From Curvibacter cyanobacteriorum (GTDB lineage: Bacteria > Pseudomonadota > Gammaproteobacteria > Burkholderiales > Burkholderiaceae_C): 64,000 nt of DNA. Made by a program: the position numbers and the translations under genes. The DNA lies in the NCBI RefSeq assembly GCF_028649475.1, contig NZ_JAQSIP010000004.1, forward strand, positions 124,001 to 188,000. Direction: 5' to 3'. Below are positions 1-11,928 of this stretch, one piece after another. Position 1 is the stretch's first letter, and each line of letters opens with the position of its first letter. Under the pieces are notes generated by a model, which worked only from the letters and a program-made list of their open reading frames with translations, was not told the DNA's origin and ran no database searches.

Positions 1-658
1 GCGGGCCCTCGGCGATCTTGCGGCCATGGTCCAGCACCAGCAGGCGCGAGCACAGGCGCTCGGCCTCGTCCATGAAGTGGGTGGTCAGCAGGATCGACTT
101 GCCTTGCTGCATCAGCAGCTGCAGCCGCTCCCACATCAGGTGGCGGGCCTGCGGGTCCAGCCCGGTGGTGGGCTCGTCCAGCAGCAGCAGGCGCGGGTTG
201 TTGACCAGGGCTCGCGCCAGGCTCAGGCGGCGCTTCATGCCGCCCGACAGTTCGCCGGGTTTGGCATCGGCCTTGTGCGACAGGGCCGCGAACTCCAGCA
301 GCTGCGGGCCGCGCTCCAGCATCACGCGGCGTGGGATGCCAAAGTAGCGCCCATAGACGATCAGGTTCTCCAGGCAGGTGAAGTCGGGGTCCAGGGTGTC
401 GAACTGGGTCACCACCCCGAGCCCGGCCTTGATGGCCAGGGCGTCGCCCGGCATGTCCAGGCCGAAGGCCCGGATCTGCCCGCCGTCGGGCGTGGTCTGG
501 CCCAGGCACATGCGGATGGTGGTGGTTTTGCCGGCGCCGTTGGGCCCGATCACCCCCAGGCATTCGCCCGGCGCGATGGCAAAGGACAACTGGTCGACCA
601 CCGTGTTGGGGCCGTAGCGTTTGTGCAGGTCATGCACCTCGAACAGGGTCTGTGGCAT
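1..658 (-). CDS. ABC transporter ATP-binding protein, NodI/DrrA type (3' end outside window)
   Basis: The reading frame runs from an ATG at 658 to the window edge with no stop, so the C-terminus is missing. Visible are Walker [10 protein letters not shown], the signature [15 protein letters not shown] and Walker [14 protein letters not shown] followed by a switch His in TTHFMDEAE. The order and spacing match the NodI/daunorubicin-resistance family of export ATPases, which work with a separate ABC-2 membrane protein; that partner would be expected just beyond position 1. Substrate cannot be told. A CACAAT box ends 7 nt before the ATG, and there is no Shine-Dalgarno sequence, suggesting a leaderless transcript. 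It diverges from psd across about 110 bp. Confidence 0.9.
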   Translation of the reverse strand, partial: MPQTLFEVHDLHKRYGPNTVVDQLSFAIAPGECLGVIGPNGAGKTTTIRMCLGQTTPDGGQIRAFGLDMPGDALAIKAGLGVVTQFDTLDPDFTCLENLIVYGRYFGIPRRVMLERGPQLLEFAALSHKADAKPGELSGGMKRRLSLARALVNNPRLLLLDEPTTGLDPQARHLMWERLQLLMQQGKSILLTTHFMDEAERLCSRLLVLDHGRKIAEGP

Positions 659-671
659 GGTGTCAATTGTG
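659..671 (-). promoter_or_regulatory. Candidate leaderless -10 box of the ABC ATPase gene
   Basis: On the minus strand CACAAT (666-671) is followed by exactly 7 nt and then the ATG, so transcription would start at or next to the start codon. No convincing -35 was found. The same arrangement recurs at eight other genes in this window. Confidence 0.45.
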
Positions 672-750
672 GCGCAGCGACCGGATCCACGGTATGGCCG
701 ACCGCTTTGTCCGTTGAGGCTTGCGGGCTGAATAAAATGGGGGGTTAACA

Positions 751-763
751 ACTCCCCGGGAGT
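751..763 (+). promoter_or_regulatory. Perfect palindrome covering the psd ribosome binding site
   Basis: ACTCCC-C-GGGAGT is a perfect 6-bp inverted repeat with a 1-nt centre. Its right half contains GGGAG, the only Shine-Dalgarno candidate, placed 7 nt before the TTG start of psd. It could be an operator or could limit translation, although a 1-nt loop means the RNA hairpin would need to open its innermost pairs. A TAAAAT sequence at 733-738 is a possible -10. Confidence 0.4.
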
Positions 764-769
764 GCGCTC

Positions 770-1636
770 TTGTCCGACCGTCTTGTGGTGCTGCCGCAGT
801 ACCTGATGCCCAAGCTGGCGCTGACCCGTTTGGCTGGCCGACTGGCCAGTGCCCGGGCCGGGGCCTTGACCCACTGGGCGATCCGCCGCTTTGTGGCGCG
901 CTACGGCGTGGACCTGTCCGAGGCCCAATGGGGCCAGGCCAGCGACTACGCCAGCTTCAACGACTTCTTCACCCGGCCCCTGCGCGAGGGCGCGCGCCCC
1001 CAGGCCCAGGCCGACTACCTGTGCCCGGTGGATGGCGCGATCAGCCAGTTCGGCCCGATCGAGCGCGACCAGATCTTCCAGGCCAAGGGCCACTCGTACA
1101 GCACCCAGGCCCTGGTGGGCGGCAATGCCGCGTTGGCGCGCCAGTTTGAGGACGGGCACTTCGCCACCCTCTACCTGAGCCCGCGCGACTACCACCGCAT
1201 CCACATGCCCTGCGACGGCCGCCTGCTGCGCATGGTCCATGTGCCGGGCGACCTGTTTTCGGTCAACCCCGCCACGGCGCGCGGCATCCCGGGCCTGTTC
1301 GCGCGCAACGAGCGCGTGGTCTGCGTGTTCGAGGACACGGCTGGGCGCCCCTTTGTGCTGACCCTGGTGGGGGCCACCATCGTGGGCAGCATGGCCACCG
1401 TCTGGCATGGCCTGGTCAACCCGCCGCGTCCGGGCACGGTGCGCGAGTGGCGCTACGACAGCCAGCCCGTGCAGCTCAAGAAGGGCGAGGAGATGGGCCG
1501 CTTCCTGCTGGGCTCGACCGTGGTGATGCTGTTCCCCAAGGACACCCTGCGCTTCAACCCCGACTGGGCGCCCGCCCGCGCCATCCGCATGGGCGAAGCC
1601 ATGGCCGAGGCCCTGCCGGCGACCTGCACGCCGTGA
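770..1636 (+). CDS. psd: Phosphatidylserine decarboxylase proenzyme
   Basis: A 288-residue protein of normal length for the bacterial type I family, which makes phosphatidylethanolamine from phosphatidylserine at the inner membrane. The self-cleavage site LGST lies at residues 247-250; the Ser becomes the pyruvoyl cofactor. Asp88 in PVDG and His in YHRIH (about 142-145) are the expected triad partners. The start is a TTG at 770, chosen because GGGAG is 7 nt upstream and the next in-frame start would delete the conserved N-terminus. purT follows 54 bp downstream on the same strand. Confidence 0.95.
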   Translation: MSDRLVVLPQYLMPKLALTRLAGRLASARAGALTHWAIRRFVARYGVDLSEAQWGQASDYASFNDFFTRPLREGARPQAQADYLCPVDGAISQFGPIERDQIFQAKGHSYSTQALVGGNAALARQFEDGHFATLYLSPRDYHRIHMPCDGRLLRMVHVPGDLFSVNPATARGIPGLFARNERVVCVFEDTAGRPFVLTLVGATIVGSMATVWHGLVNPPRPGTVREWRYDSQPVQLKKGEEMGRFLLGSTVVMLFPKDTLRFNPDWAPARAIRMGEAMAEALPATCTP

Positions 1637-1690
1637 CCGTTTTCTCCCCCCGCAACCCCTTTTCAACCGACGCGCACTGCGCTTGAAACC

Positions 1691-2893
1691 ATGACCACAC
1701 TCGGCACCCCCCTCTCGCCCTCGGCGACCAAAGTCATGTTGCTTGGCTCCGGCGAGCTGGGCAAAGAAGTGTTGATCGCCCTGCAACGCCTGGGCGTCGA
1801 AACCACCGCCGTGGACCGCTACGACAACGCGCCCGGCCAGCAGGTGGCCCACCACGCGCGCACCATCACCATGAGCGACCCGGCCCAGCTCAAGGCCCTG
1901 ATCGAGGCCGAGCGCCCGCACCTGGTGGTGCCCGAGATCGAGGCCATCGCCACCCCCATGCTCGAAGAGCTGGAGGCCGCGGGCGTGGTGCGTGTCATCC
2001 CCACCGCGCGCGCCGCCCGCCTGACCATGGACCGCGAAGGCATCCGCCGCCTGGCCGCCGAAACCCTGGGCCTGCCCACCAGCCCGTACCAGTTCTGTGA
2101 CTCGCTGGCCGAACTGCAAGCCGCCATCGACGGCGGCATTGGCTACCCCTGCGTGGTCAAGCCCGTGATGAGCAGCTCGGGCAAGGGCCAGAGCAAGATC
2201 GACGGCCCCGCCGACGTGCAAAAGGCCTGGGACTACGCCATGGCCGGCGGCCGCGTCAGCCACGGCCGCGTGATCGTTGAAGGCTTCATCGACTTCGACT
2301 ACGAGATCACCTTGTTGACCGTGCGTGCGCGCGGCGCCGATGGTCAAGTGCAAACCCAGTACTGCGAGCCGATCGGCCACGTGCAGGTCAGCGGCGATTA
2401 CGTGGAGAGCTGGCAGCCCCAGCCCATGCACGCCCGCGCCCTCGAGGCCTCGCGCCACATCGCCAAGGCCGTCACCGACAACCTGGGCGGCCAGGGCCTG
2501 TTCGGGGTGGAGCTGTTCGTCAAGGGCGAGCAGGTCTGGTTCAGCGAGGTCAGCCCGCGCCCGCACGACACCGGCCTGGTGACCCTGTGTACCCAGCACC
2601 AGAGCGAGTTTGAGCTGCACGCCCGCGCCATCCTGGGCCTGCCGGTGGACACCAGCCTGCGCAACCCGGGCGCCAGCGCGGTGATCTACGGCGGTGTCGA
2701 GGCCCAGGGCATTGTGTTTGACGGCGTGGACGAAGCCTTGGCCATCCCCGGCACCGACCTGCGCCTGTTCGGCAAGCCCGAGAGCTTCACCAAGCGCCGC
2801 ATGGGCGTGGCCCTGGCGCGCGGCACCGACGTCGACAGCGCCCGCGACACGGCCAAGCTGGCGGCGTCCAAGGTCAAGCCGCGCCAGGCCTGA
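1691..2893 (+). CDS. purT: Formate-dependent phosphoribosylglycinamide formyltransferase (GAR transformylase 2)
   Basis: A 400-residue ATP-grasp enzyme that makes formyl-GAR from GAR, formate and ATP in purine synthesis, as a folate-free alternative to PurN. The N-terminal nucleotide-binding start [10 protein letters not shown] and the ATP-grasp stretch [14 protein letters not shown] are clear, as is the metal-binding segment [10 protein letters not shown]. Length matches the E. coli protein of about 392 residues. It sits alone between psd and the convergent acoR; no other pur gene is nearby. No strong Shine-Dalgarno precedes the ATG. Confidence 0.96.
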   Translation: MTTLGTPLSPSATKVMLLGSGELGKEVLIALQRLGVETTAVDRYDNAPGQQVAHHARTITMSDPAQLKALIEAERPHLVVPEIEAIATPMLEELEAAGVVRVIPTARAARLTMDREGIRRLAAETLGLPTSPYQFCDSLAELQAAIDGGIGYPCVVKPVMSSSGKGQSKIDGPADVQKAWDYAMAGGRVSHGRVIVEGFIDFDYEITLLTVRARGADGQVQTQYCEPIGHVQVSGDYVESWQPQPMHARALEASRHIAKAVTDNLGGQGLFGVELFVKGEQVWFSEVSPRPHDTGLVTLCTQHQSEFELHARAILGLPVDTSLRNPGASAVIYGGVEAQGIVFDGVDEALAIPGTDLRLFGKPESFTKRRMGVALARGTDVDSARDTAKLAASKVKPRQA

Positions 2894-2954
2894 GGCCCCC
2901 GGGGCGGCTGCTGTGCCGGTCGCCCGCCCACCGCGCTCAGGCCGCGCGGCCGGC

Positions 2955-4955
<2,001 letters not shown>

Positions 4956-5053
4956 CGGGTCTTGTCTCCAGGGCACCTGAGGTGCTCGTTTGCTGCGCAG
5001 TTTAGGCCCTTGGCGGCCGTGGCGACCAGGGGGGCGGGCAGGAGGCGCCGAGG

Positions 5054-5105
5054 TGTTCCATTTTTGGACAGCTGTGCCGCCCTGTGACGTCCGCCGGCGG
5101 ACAGG
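5054..5105. promoter_or_regulatory. Candidate AcoR upstream activator sites
   Basis: Two inverted repeats lie about 150-200 bp before the sigma-54-like promoter. The first is TGTTCCATTTTTGGACA (5054-5070). The second is a perfect 14-bp palindrome GTCCGCC/GGCGGAC (5089-5102) flanked by CCTGT and ACAGG (5081-5105). Both contain GGACA, 33 bp apart, close to three helical turns. Position and symmetry fit enhancer sites for a dimeric or hexameric activator. The rest of the 376-bp acoR-acoD gap shows no gene. Confidence 0.4.
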
Positions 5106-5255
5106 CCGGGGTGCCGGCGAGCGGCGCAGCGGGTCACGGGTCGGCGCCCGTGGGACCTCGAATCCACCAAAGTCCTTGTCAATCAAGCACTTGGCGTGCC
5201 CGGCCCGCGGCGGTGGGGGCCCCGGCGGGCCGCTTTTGGGCCCCCCGGTGGGCCT

Positions 5256-5271
5256 TGGCATGGCTCTTGAT
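5256..5271 (+). promoter_or_regulatory. Candidate sigma-54 (-24/-12) promoter of acoD
   Basis: TGGCAT, 5 nt, then TTGAT reproduces the -24/-12 spacing of sigma-54 promoters (TGGCAC-N5-TTGCW). The -24 GG is intact; the -12 GC is GA, a mismatch at a normally conserved base. It lies 60-76 bp upstream of the acoD start, next to a sigma-54 activator gene. Confidence 0.5.
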
Positions 5272-5331
5272 CTGTCTGAGCGTCCGACGGGCCTTGCCCG
5301 CCGGCCCAACCCATAACACCAGGAGACATTT

Positions 5332-6852
<1,521 letters not shown>

Positions 6853-6903
6853 TCCCGCTGACGCTGGATTGACACCGCTGCGCTCTCCTTGACGCGCCCC
6901 GTC

Positions 6904-6938
6904 GCCCGGCCTCAGGCCGGGCGCCCGGGCGCTTTTTT
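6904..6938 (+). terminator. Rho-independent terminator or attenuator after acoD
   Basis: An 8-bp stem GCCCGGCC/GGCCGGGC (6904-6922) is followed by GCGCCCGGGCGC (6921-6932) and a run of six T (6933-6938). The two stems overlap and are mutually exclusive. It lies between acoD and the DUF779 gene, only 24 nt before that gene's start. Confidence 0.75.
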
Positions 6939-6962
6939 GCTTTCTGATTCGGAGGTGTTCTC

Positions 6963-7322
6963 ATGGTCGACAAAGTCATCGCCACGCCCGCCGCCCTGGC
7001 CCTCATCGAGCGGCTGCGCGCCGAGCACGGCAGCTTCTTTTTTCACCAATCGGGCGGCTGCTGCGACAACAGCGCCGCCAACGCCTACCTGCCCGGTGAG
7101 CTGACCATCGGCGCGGGCGATGTCTACCTCGGTGACATCGGTGGCATCCCGTTCTACATCGGCGCCAACCAGTACGCGTACTGGAAGCACACGCAACTCA
7201 TCATCGATGTGATCGAGGGCAGTGGCGGCACCTTCTCGCTGGAAGGCCCCACTGGCCTGGCTTTCCTGACCCGCTCGCGCGTGTTCACCGACGACGAGGC
7301 CGCCGCCTTGGGCTTGAGCTGA
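6963..7322 (+). CDS. DUF779 domain protein
   Basis: A 119-residue soluble protein covering the whole DUF779 family, which is regularly found beside acetaldehyde dehydrogenases and alcohol dehydrogenases. No biochemical role is established that I can name. A conserved-looking Cys pair lies in SGGCCDNSAANAY near the N-terminus, which could bind a metal or be redox active (inference). GGAGG precedes the ATG by 7 nt. It follows acoD on the same strand but with a terminator between, so it may be transcribed by read-through. Confidence 0.85.
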   Translation: MVDKVIATPAALALIERLRAEHGSFFFHQSGGCCDNSAANAYLPGELTIGAGDVYLGDIGGIPFYIGANQYAYWKHTQLIIDVIEGSGGTFSLEGPTGLAFLTRSRVFTDDEAAALGLS

Positions 7323-7502
7323 GCCGGCACCGGCCGAGCCCTTGCGGCGCAGCGCCTTGGCGTCCCTCCTCCGCTCCTTGGCTTGGCCGCGGTGCGTCGG
7401 GCGTGGCGGCTGGCTGGGGTGGGCCGGCGGGGCGTCCAGGCACGCCGCCTCGCGTCAGGGGGCTGGGGGGGGGCACGGCGCCCGAGGGGGGCTCAGGGCG
7501 CC

Positions 7503-7847
7503 TCAGGCGGTGTGGGGGCGCGCGGGCTTGGCTTTGATGCTGGGCTCGGGCAGGGCCAGCGCCGTGGTGCGCACCAGGTTGACCAGCCAGTCGCGTTCGT
7601 CCCAGTGGTCGGGGTCGATGTGGAAGTAAGGCTTGCCGCCGGGGTAGGGCGGGCGCTCGTCGGCGGACTTGAGCAGCGGCCGGGCGGCTTCGGTGGGTTT
7701 GAGGAACAGCTGCTCGTCGCAGACCAGGCCCACCGGCTTGCCCGCGAGGTAGAGGCAGTACTCGCCAAACATCTTGCGGGCGCTCACCGGCCCGGCGGCC
7801 GAGAGCTGGTCGAGCAGGTGGTCGATGGTGCTTTGTCGGGTGGCCAT
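7503..7847 (-). CDS. TfoX/Sxy N-terminal domain protein
   Basis: A 114-residue protein made only of the TfoX N-terminal domain (ARKMFGEYCLYLAGKPVGLV and PYPGGKPYFHID). Full-length TfoX/Sxy regulates competence in gammaproteobacteria, but short stand-alone forms like this are widespread and of unknown role. The open frame extends further upstream; the ATG at 7847 is chosen because GGAGGA lies 7 nt before it. It follows the AMP nucleosidase gene on the same strand by 94 bp. The 180 bp on its other side holds nothing recognisable. Confidence 0.8.
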   Translation of the reverse strand: MATRQSTIDHLLDQLSAAGPVSARKMFGEYCLYLAGKPVGLVCDEQLFLKPTEAARPLLKSADERPPYPGGKPYFHIDPDHWDERDWLVNLVRTTALALPEPSIKAKPARPHTA

Positions 7848-7941
7848 GGTCGACTCCTCCGAAGGGCAAGGCCTTGATTTTGAACCGATCGCCAGGCCTT
7901 GCCAACCCGGCACCGGCGCTTGGCCGGGCCGGGTTTCAGCT

Positions 7942-9438
7942 TCATTGGAAGGCGACTTCGGCGAAGCTGCGCAGCTTGCGGCTGTGCAGGCTGGCCATGC
8001 CCTCGGCGCGCAGGATCTCCAGCGCGCGGATGCCGATGCGCAGGTGCTGGTCCACGCGTTCGCGGTAGAAGTGGTTCGCCATGCCGGGCAGCTTGATTTC
8101 GCCGTGCAGCGGCTTGTCGCTCACACACAGCAAGGTGCCGTAGGGCACGCGGAAGCGGAAGCCATTGGCCGCGATGGTGGCGCTTTCCATGTCCAGCGCC
8201 ACCGCGCGGCTTTGGCTGAAGCGGCGCTGCGGCTGGTTGTCGGGCAGCAGTTCCCAGTTGCGGTTGTCGGTGCTGGCCACCGTGCCGGTGCGCATGAAGC
8301 GCTTCAGGTCCGGGCCGCTGACCTGGGTCACGTCGCTGACAGCGGCTTCCAGCGCCAGCTGGATCTCGGCCAGCGCCGGGATCGGCACCCACAGCGGCAG
8401 TTCCTCGTCGAGCACATGGTCCTCGCGCACATAGCCGTGGGCCAGCACGTAGTCGCCCAGTTGCTGGCTGTTGCGCAGGCCGGCGCAGTGGCCCAGCATC
8501 AGCCAGGCATGCGGGCGCAGCACGGCGATGTGGTCGGTGATGTTCTTGGCGTTGGCCGGGCCGACGCCGATGTTGACCATGGTGATGCCGCTGTGGTCGG
8601 CGCGCACCAGGTGGTAGGCCGGCATCTGCGGCAGGCGCGGCGGCGGTGCGCCCAGTTCGTCCCCGGGCTCGGCGTCCAGGCCAACGCGGCGTGTCACCAC
8701 GTTGCCGGGCTCGATGAAGGCGATGTACTCGCTGTGGGGGTCTTTCATGGCCTCGTGGCCCAGGCGCACGAACTCGTCGATGTAGAACTGGTAGTTGGTG
8801 AACAGCACAAAGTTCTGGAACGCGCGCGGCGAGGTGCCGGTGTAGTGGCGCAGCCGGTGCAGCGAGTAGTCCACGCGCGGCGCGGTGAACAGCGACAGCG
8901 GCTGGGCTTCGCCGGGCTTGGCGGTCCAGGTGCCGTTGGCAATGCCGTCGTCCATCGCGGCCAGGTCGGGCAGGTCGAACACGTCGCGCATCAGCTGGCG
9001 GCGCTCGGCGCTCATCTGGCCCTCGACGTGGTCGTGCTCACTGAACGAGAAGTGCACCGGGATCGGCTGGTTGCTGGTGCCCACCTCCAGCTCGACGCCG
9101 TGGTTTTGCAGCAGCAGGCGGAACTGATCCAGGTAGTACGCGTGGTACAGGTCGGGCCGGGTCAGCGTGGTTTCGTAGCGGCCGGGGCCGGCCACAAACC
9201 CATAGGCCAGGTGGGCGATGTCCGCGTCCGATTTGTTGCGCGACACGGTTTCGGTGTGGATGCGCACAAAGGGGTAGCAGGCCCGCACATGGCCCGGCAG
9301 GGTTTCGCCCGCCACGAAGCGCTGCATGGCGTCGCGCAGGTGGGCAATCTGCTGGTTGTAGATCTCATGCACCTGTTGCAGTGCCGATTCGGCGCTGAGG
9401 TGGCGGGTCGGGGCAATGAAAGGGGGCAGATAAGGCAT
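7942..9438 (-). CDS. amn: AMP nucleosidase
   Basis: A 498-residue enzyme that hydrolyses AMP to adenine and ribose 5-phosphate and so helps set adenylate levels. It aligns by eye over the full length with the Amn family (about 484 residues in E. coli), including the N-terminal domain with YPFVRIHTETVSRNKSD and the C-terminal nucleosidase domain with MLGHCAGLRNSQQLGDYVLA and DMESATIAANGFR. A CACAAT box 7 nt before the ATG and the lack of a Shine-Dalgarno suggest a leaderless mRNA. It is divergent from dbpA. Confidence 0.93.
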   Translation of the reverse strand: MPYLPPFIAPTRHLSAESALQQVHEIYNQQIAHLRDAMQRFVAGETLPGHVRACYPFVRIHTETVSRNKSDADIAHLAYGFVAGPGRYETTLTRPDLYHAYYLDQFRLLLQNHGVELEVGTSNQPIPVHFSFSEHDHVEGQMSAERRQLMRDVFDLPDLAAMDDGIANGTWTAKPGEAQPLSLFTAPRVDYSLHRLRHYTGTSPRAFQNFVLFTNYQFYIDEFVRLGHEAMKDPHSEYIAFIEPGNVVTRRVGLDAEPGDELGAPPPRLPQMPAYHLVRADHSGITMVNIGVGPANAKNITDHIAVLRPHAWLMLGHCAGLRNSQQLGDYVLAHGYVREDHVLDEELPLWVPIPALAEIQLALEAAVSDVTQVSGPDLKRFMRTGTVASTDNRNWELLPDNQPQRRFSQSRAVALDMESATIAANGFRFRVPYGTLLCVSDKPLHGEIKLPGMANHFYRERVDQHLRIGIRALEILRAEGMASLHSRKLRSFAEVAFQ

Positions 9439-9451
9439 GTGTCACATTGTG
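9439..9451 (-). promoter_or_regulatory. Candidate leaderless -10 box of amn
   Basis: Minus-strand CACAAT (9446-9451), 7 nt, then ATG. Same layout as at the ABC ATPase gene at 658. No clear -35. Confidence 0.45.
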
Positions 9452-9545
9452 CAGCGGTGTGGCCGCCGCGCTGTGACGGACCCGCTTTTTTTACCTGCGC
9501 GCGGGGGCGATGGGCCGGGCAAGCGCGTGCCCCGCCGCCGACCCG

Positions 9546-9557
9546 GATAATCCGGGG
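9546..9557 (+). promoter_or_regulatory. Candidate leaderless -10 box of dbpA
   Basis: GATAAT (9546-9551) is followed by 6 nt and the ATG at 9558. No Shine-Dalgarno could fit if transcription starts at the expected distance. Confidence 0.5.
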
Positions 9558-10973
9558 ATGAACACGTCTTCCCAAGCCCCCTCCGCGCCCCGTTTTGACA
9601 CCCTGGGTCTGTCCGCAGCCGCCCTGCAGAACCTGGCGCAACTGGGCTACACCAGCATGACCCCGATCCAGGCCGCCAGCCTGCCGCTGACCCTGGCGGG
9701 GCGCGACCTGATCGCCCAGGCCAGCACCGGCAGCGGCAAGACCGCCGCCTTCGGCCTGCCCCTGGTGCAAAAACTGCAGCCCACGCGCCTCGATGTGCAG
9801 GCCCTGGTGCTGTGCCCCACGCGTGAGCTGGCCGACCAGGTCACGCAGGAGATCCGCCGCCTGGCGCGGGCGGTCGACAACATCAAGGTCGTCACCCTGT
9901 GCGGCGGCGTGGCCCTGCGCGGCCAGACCCTGAGCCTGCAACACGGCGCCCATGTGGTGGTCGGCACGCCGGGCCGCATCATGGACCACCTGGACCGCGG
10001 CAGCCTGAACCTGGGCGCCGTCAACACCCTGGTGCTCGACGAGGCCGACCGCATGCTGGACATGGGCTTCTTCGAGGACATCGCCTCGGTGGTGCGGCGC
10101 TGCCCGGCGCAGCGCCAGACCCTGCTGTTCTCGGCCACCTACCCCGAGGGCATCGACCGCCTGGCCGCGCAGTTCATGCGCGAGCCCCAGCAGGTCAAGG
10201 TGCAGGTGCAGCACGACAGCCACACCATCCGCCAGCGCTACGTCGAGGTCAGCAACGCCCAGCGCCTGCCCGCCGTGGCGCAGCTGCTCAACCACTATCG
10301 GCCCGAGTCGAGCCTGGCGTTTTGCAACACCAAGCAGCAGTGCCGCAACCTGGTGAACCTGCTGCAAAGCCAGGGTTTCAGCGCCCTGGCCCTGTATGGT
10401 GAACTGGAGCAGCGCGAGCGCGATCAGGTGATGATCCAGTTTGCCAACCGCAGCTGCTCGGTGCTGGTGGCCACCGACGTGGCGGCGCGCGGCCTGGACG
10501 TGGCCAACCTGCAGGCGGTGATCAACGTCGACGTCAGCCCCGACCCCGAGGTGCATGTGCACCGCATCGGCCGCACCGGCCGCGCGGGCGCCGAAGGCCT
10601 GGCCCTGACCCTGGTCAGCATGGACGAAATGGGCTACGTGGGCCGCATCGAGCAGATGCAGGGCCGCGAATCGGACTGGGTGCCGCTGGACAGCCTGACC
10701 CCCACCGGCAAGGGCCCGCTCAAGGCGCCGATGGCGACGCTGCAAATCGTCGGCGGCCGCAAGGAAAAGATCCGCGCTGGCGACGTGCTGGGCGCCCTGA
10801 CCGGCGAGGCCGGCTTCGTCAAAGAGCAGATCGGCAAGATCAACGTCAACGAGTTCTCCACCTACGTGGCGGTCGATGTGGGCATTGCCCGCGAGGCGGT
10901 GCGCCGCCTCTCGGCCGGCCGCATCAAGGGCAAGGTGGTGAAGGTGCGCCTGGTCGAAGGCGACAGCGCCTGA
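9558..10973 (+). CDS. dbpA: ATP-dependent RNA helicase DbpA
   Basis: A 471-residue DEAD-box helicase. Q-motif near TPIQAASLPL, motif I ASTGSGKT (about 55-62), DEAD in VLDEADRMLDMGFF (160-163), motif VI HRIGRTGR (about 335-342), then the DbpA C-terminal RNA-binding domain, which recognises hairpin 92 of 23S rRNA; this protein acts in large-subunit assembly. ATG 9558 is preferred over an upstream in-frame ATG at 9510 because the family starts here and the GATAAT box lies between. Confidence 0.93.
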   Translation: MNTSSQAPSAPRFDTLGLSAAALQNLAQLGYTSMTPIQAASLPLTLAGRDLIAQASTGSGKTAAFGLPLVQKLQPTRLDVQALVLCPTRELADQVTQEIRRLARAVDNIKVVTLCGGVALRGQTLSLQHGAHVVVGTPGRIMDHLDRGSLNLGAVNTLVLDEADRMLDMGFFEDIASVVRRCPAQRQTLLFSATYPEGIDRLAAQFMREPQQVKVQVQHDSHTIRQRYVEVSNAQRLPAVAQLLNHYRPESSLAFCNTKQQCRNLVNLLQSQGFSALALYGELEQRERDQVMIQFANRSCSVLVATDVAARGLDVANLQAVINVDVSPDPEVHVHRIGRTGRAGAEGLALTLVSMDEMGYVGRIEQMQGRESDWVPLDSLTPTGKGPLKAPMATLQIVGGRKEKIRAGDVLGALTGEAGFVKEQIGKINVNEFSTYVAVDVGIAREAVRRLSAGRIKGKVVKVRLVEGDSA

Positions 10974-11023
10974 GCCCCCGGGCCCAACCTGCCTGCCTGC
11001 CTCCGCCGCTCTGAAAGTCACCC

Positions 11024-11791
11024 ATGTCCGAACCCGCAGCCCCCGCCATCCCGCTGACCTGCGCCGCTCTGGGCCCCGACGGGGCGCTGGCCCTGGTGGT
11101 GGGCGGGCAGGGCGGGGTGGGCGCGGCGCTGGCCGAGGGCCTGGCGCAGCGCCACCCGCAGGCCACGGTGCGTCGCAGCGCGCGCCAGCCTGGCCGCCCG
11201 GACGACCTGGCGCTGGACTTGCTCGACGAGGCCTCGATCGAGGCCGCAGCCCAGCGCCTGGCGCAGGACCTGGCCGCGCGCCAGCAAAGCCTGCGCACCC
11301 TGGTGCTGGCCAGCGGCTTTTTGCACCAGGCGGGCGCGGGCCCCGAGCGCAGCTGGCGCCAGCTCGACCCGGCCTACCTGCAGCAGGCCTTTGCCGTCAA
11401 CGCCATCGGCCCGGCCCTGGTGATCAAGCATTTCTTTCCGCTGCTGGCGCCCAGCGGGCCGGTGCTGGCGGCCTTTTTGTCGGCCCGCGTCGGCAGCATC
11501 GGCGACAACGCGCTGGGCGGCTGGTACGGCTACCGCGCCTCGAAGGCGGCGCTGAACCAGCTGGTGCGCACCTCGGCCATCGAGCTCAAGCGCCACAACC
11601 GCGACGCGGTGTGCGTGGCGCTGCACCCGGGCACGGTCGACACGGCCTTGTCCCAACCCTTTGCCAAGACCGGCCTGCGCGTGCGCCCGCCCGAGCAGGC
11701 CGCTGCCGAGATGCTCGACGCGCTGGCCGCGCTGGGCCCGGGCGACAGCGGCCGTTTCCTGGCCTACGACGGCAGCGCCATCCCCTGGTGA
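11024..11791 (+). CDS. Short-chain dehydrogenase/reductase, CsgA-like
   Basis: A 255-residue SDR. The nucleotide-binding glycines are in VVGGQGGVGAAL, the NAG-equivalent is FAVNAIGPAL, and the catalytic pair is in WYGYRASKAALN with a Ser in AFLSARVGS. C-terminal VALHPGTVDTALSQPF is typical of the carbonyl-reductase/CsgA branch. Substrate unknown. It follows dbpA by 50 bp on the same strand and may be co-transcribed. Confidence 0.85.
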   Translation: MSEPAAPAIPLTCAALGPDGALALVVGGQGGVGAALAEGLAQRHPQATVRRSARQPGRPDDLALDLLDEASIEAAAQRLAQDLAARQQSLRTLVLASGFLHQAGAGPERSWRQLDPAYLQQAFAVNAIGPALVIKHFFPLLAPSGPVLAAFLSARVGSIGDNALGGWYGYRASKAALNQLVRTSAIELKRHNRDAVCVALHPGTVDTALSQPFAKTGLRVRPPEQAAAEMLDALAALGPGDSGRFLAYDGSAIPW

Positions 11792-11892
11792 GCGCGCCAG
11801 CGCTCCCCGGTGCGCCGCCCTGAGCGCGGCGCTCAGCCCGGTCTGCCGGCCCACCTGACCCCCACCCTGGTGCCCTCCGGTCCTTTGCGTTA

Positions 11893-11922
11893 GACTTCAA
11901 GTCATCTAGAGGACTATAAGTC
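11893..11922. promoter_or_regulatory. Twin 11-bp palindromes, candidate GntR operator
   Basis: GACTTCAAGTC (11893-11903) and GACTATAAGTC (11912-11922) share the half-site GACT...AGTC and are 19 bp apart. The second overlaps TATAAG (11915-11920), a plausible -10, and ends just before the regulator's start. This is what autorepression by a dimeric GntR protein would look like. Confidence 0.55.
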
Positions 11923-11928
11923 TTGAGC

